Program-made: the position numbers and the translations under genes
NCBI RefSeq assembly: GCF_037042905.1
Contig: NC_087252.1
Span: 19,051,701-19,115,700 of the forward strand
Source of the DNA: Lytechinus pictus
Lineage: Eukaryota; Echinodermata; Echinoidea; Temnopleuroida; Toxopneustidae
Reading direction: 5' to 3'
Length of the DNA: 64,000 bases
Notes under the pieces: generated by a model
The model's database searches: none
The model's input: only the letters and a program-made list of their open reading frames with translations
What the model was told of the DNA's origin: nothing
Shown: positions 46,601 through 52,600 of the stretch, in pieces
Layout: the number at the start of each line of letters is the position of its first letter
Numbering within the stretch: the stretch's first letter is position 1

Positions 46601-49600
46601 TGTCTCTCACTTTCAGGTCACATTTACCCAAGGCACGACGAACGATTCCAAGAGTACGAGCAGCTTTGGAGGATATCTTCTGTGCATTGGAGTTCCGACT
46701 CAGGTTGTCTGTGATGGTCACAACGAGGTATTTACAGGAGGGTGCCGTTTGAACAGGTTGGTCACTGATAGTTAAGTTGCAAGCCAAGGATTGTCGTATC
46801 AAAGAGATCACATGTGGGCACACTTCTTGACATTAAAGGACATATCCCACAGTTTTGCCCAATCCGATAATGTTTAAAGATCTGAGAATTGCGTGGCCAC
46901 CTCTTGTCTCTACCTTGCGATACAACACACAGTTATCAGCAAAGAGTCTGATTGGTGATGAGATGAATTCACAGATGTTATTGATGTACATCAGGAATAA
47001 TACCGGCGCAAGTACTGAGCCTTGCGGCACGCCTGAGAGAACACTGGCTCGCGGTGAGGATTTTCCATCATTATGAACTGACTGAGATCTGCCCGATAGG
47101 AAAGCTTTTATCTAACCTTGCGTTTGACCAGTAATGGATTGTTCATATACATGTTGGAGCTGATTAAGTGTGTCTATCTCTCTTGCTGCTATTTACCCAC
47201 GGTTGAGAGAGGAATAATTTCTCTCCTATGGCCGGGGAACTGTTTATGGTGTTACACTATTATCAGCACCCCTTGGAAATCAGTTTGGTATGCTGAAATA
47301 CAGATAATTGGCCCAAATAACCTTCATTCGGGAGCGAAAGCCTGTTTGGGGGTTGTAAAAGTTTTTTTTTTTAACAAAATCAACTCTATTTTGTAGAGAA
47401 AACCTTTTTTTTCTTTCTTTCTTTTTTTACATGTCAACTTTTTTTCTCACTTAAATCATTTCCATTGTGGAATGAAAAACTTTTAGTTGGTTTTTGGGGG
47501 GTTGGGTGATTGCTTGTTAGCAATCAGCACCACCTCTGTAAAAATCGTTCCCAGGCCTGTGCTCATTCCAAAGGTGATAAAATATAATATAATGATTCCA
47601 CACCAATTTCCCTTGCGGATTTTCTTTTCGACTAACTGGTCTCTCTTCAAATCAATTACAAACAAGAATACACAATGTTTTTCGGTTTCACACAAAGTTC
47701 ATTTTTGTTTATTCAGAGTAAATTCACCTATCGCGCCGTTGCTGGTATTGATAAGGACTGTTAAGGATGAGATACTCCTTTATTCAGAATGACAAATACA
47801 ATTTAAACAGGGATGAAATGAGCATTCCATTTATTCATTCTTGGAATGAAAATGTTTTGATTTGGGGCCAGGGGTAGGGTGACCCACATCACCTTCATTG
47901 TGGAGGAGTTTGCATTATTTTTGCTGTAAATATGTGTGATTCAACAGAATAACAGACTTCCCATGCCTTTGTACTCACTGAAAATATACCCTGAAAAAAT
48001 GGTTTTACCATTCATATGATAATACAAACTATTTGTCAACGATGGAACCATCCATTGAAAAAAAAAAACACCTGGTCCCTGGATATTCTTGTTCAAACCG
48101 AGAATTCAATTAAGATATGTTGTAAAGTACTGGTAATTTGGGAGTTGTACAGCTTTGAAATCACACATGTTGAGCACAACACGTGTTTAACGGGAGCATG
48201 CCCACATCATTAGCGATATTAACATTCAAATGCTCATCGCTTTCTTATTATTTGGGTTTTTTCAAACTTGCATTGATTTGTTTCTTTGATTTTCTATGTT
48301 CTCAAACAGGCTTACCTGTTCCCAGTGTTTCATTGTCCTTTAAATGATCTGTTTACGAACCAAATTTTCATTTGACAAAGTGCTAAATAATAGATAGACA
48401 AAGTGGAAATTAGACTATCTGGGCTTTAGACAAATAGCCCAAGTGAGGGTAGGACCAAGTAATGATCGAACCGAAAGGTAACAATAACTACTTTATAGTA
48501 CATTGTGTGAGTTTAGCTATGATGATAGTAGATGATCTGAGAATTAGACCATCTGCTAGAAGACCAAGTGGGTTTAGCAATGATGACAGCAGATGATCTG
48601 AGAATGAGATCATCTGCCAGTAGGCCAAGTGGGTTTAGCCATGATGATGTTAGATGATCTGATAATTAGACCATCTGCTAGTAGGCCAAGTGGGTTTAGC
48701 CATGATGATAGTAGATGATCTGAGAATTAGACCATCTGCTAGAAGACCAAGTGGGTTTAGCAATGATGACAGCAGATGATCTGAGAATGAGATCATCTGC
48801 CAGTAGGCCAAGTGGGTTTAGCCATGATGATGGTAGATGATGTGAGAATTAGACCATCTGCTCTTAGACCAAGTGGGTGTAACAGTGATGATAGTGGATG
48901 ATCTTGTCACGGTAGAAGTCACATTAACAAAACCAAATCAAAGCCAAGCACATCGTGATGGTATGTATGTGACTTGAAATAATTGTCCATGCATGTATTA
49001 TCAGTAAGCTAGATTACTGCCATTATCTGCTGCATGGGGCCCCCCTCGTCTCGAACTAGGCCTCTACAGAGAATAAAAAACACATGTGCAGATGTGCCGA
49101 TTTGTCATGTTTGTAGTCGACCTATATTCTAAAGGATCACCCCTTAAGAGATTTGCACTGGCTATCGTTATTTTTGTTATTATAAAGTTTTGTTTTTACA
49201 GGGTAGCCTCTTCATTGTCTAACACTTTTCTCCCGAGGGCCCTGTTACTTTTAAACACATACAAAAATCAAAGGACGGTTCGCCAACGAATATCTTTCAA
49301 GATGGGTTAACTTTATACAAAGAACTAATTTGCCGAGTCCCCCGTTATATTTCTGAGCTATTGCAAAGCAAAGTCCACAAGCACACCCACAACCTCGCAG
49401 TTCTAGTAATACTTTGCTTCTCAACACACCCACTTGTAAAGCAAAGATTACTTTAGGAGATCGTGCGTTCGTCTGCGGAGTGACAAAATTATAGTTATGA
49501 AATCAGGTCTTTTCGCTCAATAGAAACTTTTAAAGGGAAATCTAACCCAATTTAAAACTTGATCTTAGAGGAAAAAGAAAACTCATACAAGTTGATGGTG

Positions 49601-52600
49601 AAAGTCTGAAAACATCGGGAAAAAATAAGAAAATAATCTTTATACCCACGGAGACTTCAAATTGGCCGCATACGTGATGTCATAGTGATGTAAGGCAAGA
49701 ACTACTCTTCCATGTACACCAATACAAAAATTAGAAAACATGTCTTTTTTTTCAAAAGGTTTTACTTCAAATTATATTTTTATTTCATGATCTCAATTTT
49801 AAAGCAGCCATAATACTTTCTTATTGCTTGTCCGATTTCTTTCAGACTTTCACCATTCTGTTATATTTATATTTTCTCCTTTCCAACACAACATTTTATG
49901 AGCGAGGTTGGACGTCTCTTTGTCGTTAATTTCCAAAAAAAGATGTTTCCTTCTTTTAACTTTCTTTTCCAAGCATTTCAGGAGATCTTACAGCGCTGAG
50001 GAATATATGAACATAGTTTTACGTTATAATTATAACATATAATCCAAACATTGGCGAAAAAAATCGGAGTAGTTCCATTTCAGATTTGTATTTTGAACAA
50101 TAAAATATCGATTTTTTTTTTCATTATTATATAATGGCTTTAATGGGTTAGGAGTGAGTTTTCTTGCTGTGACTATTTATCCAATCAAAACCGACAGATA
50201 GCGTGAAAGATTTTGTCGAGCTGGAATCGGTTTCACCTGTGTGTAGGATCATTTATTCATATTTGTATTTTATTTTATATTCAATTTTATTCAATCAGTG
50301 TGGCCTTATCGGTTACACAAACTGTTGTCCTTGAGGGCCCTGAGATAGAAAAAAAATCAAAATGTACAATATTTACAAAGAATACATCAATCAAAATGGC
50401 ATATGCTTGTACTATTACTAAAGAAACATATTGATGTAATAAACGTTAAAATACGATCAAATAAAAATCAAAATTAGATTGCAAAAAAGGGTTACTGTGA
50501 AGCTAAGACAAAAGGAAAAAGTTAAGGCAATTGGAAACCGCTAAATTCGATTTAACATGAAAAGGAGGGATGTTCAAGTGATTAAGAAATAGTTTGAGTG
50601 GAGATAAAATTATGTTGAAAATTATAATATACATCAACTACTCAATGTTGCATGCATCTCTTGCATGGCAAGGCTTATGATTTTTTATTCATTAAATAAG
50701 ACATGGAATGAGTTAAGGGACATTGTCTGGCGTTGATCTTTCTTAAAGGATTGGTCCCACTGCACTTACGGATGCATAGAGGATGTAAAACGGAAGAGAA
50801 TCTTGCCATCCGTTGGAAAACATTATGTATCCGTTGTGGGTTACACTTTGTAATTCCGAAGATTCGTTATTCCGAAATACCTTAATTGCCTATACCTCGA
50901 TGTTCGTTAATCCGAAAACGAAAAAGAATTCTGTAAACCGAACTTTTGTGGCGTTATTCCGAGGGCTCTTAAGTCCGAAGGTTCGTCAGTCCGAAAACGA
51001 AATAAGGTTCGTTTTTCCGAAGGTTCGTTAGTCCGAAAAACGAAATGAGGTTCGTTATTCCGAAGGTTCGATAATCCGCAAACGAAATAAGGATCGTTGT
51101 TCCAAAGGTTCGTTAATCCGAAAACGAAATAAGGTTCGTTGTTCCGAAGGTTCGTTAATCCGAAAACAACATAAGGTTATTTATTCCGAAGGTTAGTTAA
51201 TCCAAAAATGAAATAATCGGTGGCGAAGCGCCGGGGAAACCGGAAGGGTAAGCGTGGTAGAGAAAAACCATTGCTGTTCAATTGTATGAGGGTGAGGGCA
51301 TATAAAAGAAGGGCAGCGGAGCAAAGTAGAGTAAAGAAGAGCAAAGCCTTTTTGAAGTGATTTCTGATTATGGTAAGATAATATATTTAGGCATTATTTT
51401 TCGCGAGGGAGTGTAACGAGCGAGCGGTTTGGAAAAAAATAAAAGCTGATGTTGTAAAACCCTTTTTTGGTCAATTTCTGTTAAAAGGACATCCTTGGGA
51501 GGTGTTGCGAGCGTGAATCGCAAGCTCCAACGTTTGGACATATGAATAAGACATGAAAGTAAAACTTTCTGAGCAGTTTTTGCAATCATTAAAAAGATGT
51601 GCATCTAACTGAAGAATTAATAAGAGCGCGAAGTACGAGCTGAAATATACTGACCAGAAAAGAAACCTGTTAAGGACTGCTTTTAATGACTCGTGAATAG
51701 GATACATTAAATAATGCGAGTGCAAAGCGCGAGCTAAAAAGATATTCCAGCCTGAAAACTGGACATTCTAAGCCGTTTTATGACCATATACGGTCAGTAC
51801 CTTACTAAACAATAACTGATAACTATAACCAAAAAATGGGATATTCAAATCTAACATGTATACTTTAATCATTTCGAAATACCGGTGAATTTTTGTGTGT
51901 GGGGGTGCAAGTGCCCCCTAACCCCGCCCCCCCCCCCCCCCCCGCTTTCACTGCCCCTGTGGGAAGGGTTCATCTATCATTACCAGGGGCGTTTCCGTAT
52001 GCGGAATTCTCTCGAAGGGATGATTATAGGCTTATGAGGCTGGTTCATGTTTATCTCTTATTGCTAGACCTGCAAATATGTATTTTATTATTGATTATAT
52101 TTATCCGGTTTAAACATAAATAAATGTACACAATACAAAGGTACAAGTACAAAACTGAACATGTTTATGATAAGTACAATTAAAAAAAACAGACTTATGA
52201 ATATGAAACAAATAAAATATAAATGCATTAAACGAGAAAACTATGATTAACCTATTAACGAAAACCAGTATAAGAGCAGAATTATCATCGTATATTAAAG
52301 TTATCAAATCAAATATCGATACGGGCGTGTTGATGCATTTTGAAATCATTTAGTCAAAGTTCAAAATGTCTACTAAAAGATCCATTCTTCATTAAATGTT
52401 TACCACTTATAAACCTAAAAAAAAAATCTCTGCGTGGGGGGTTGATTGTTTGGACCAGAATAGGGGTGATAAAGACCCCTTTTTTAGCCGGGGCGGGGCA
52501 AAAAAGCCATCCGCAGCCATCGTAGCCAGCTTTTCGGAATGAGGGGGGGGGCACACACTTATTTCACATTAAATTTATATGTGTATATATACAGATGTGG

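Noticed and set aside
48503..48905. Regularly spaced repeats that might suggest a CRISPR array
   Set aside because: Units are contiguous with no unique spacers, and the context is eukaryotic intron DNA.
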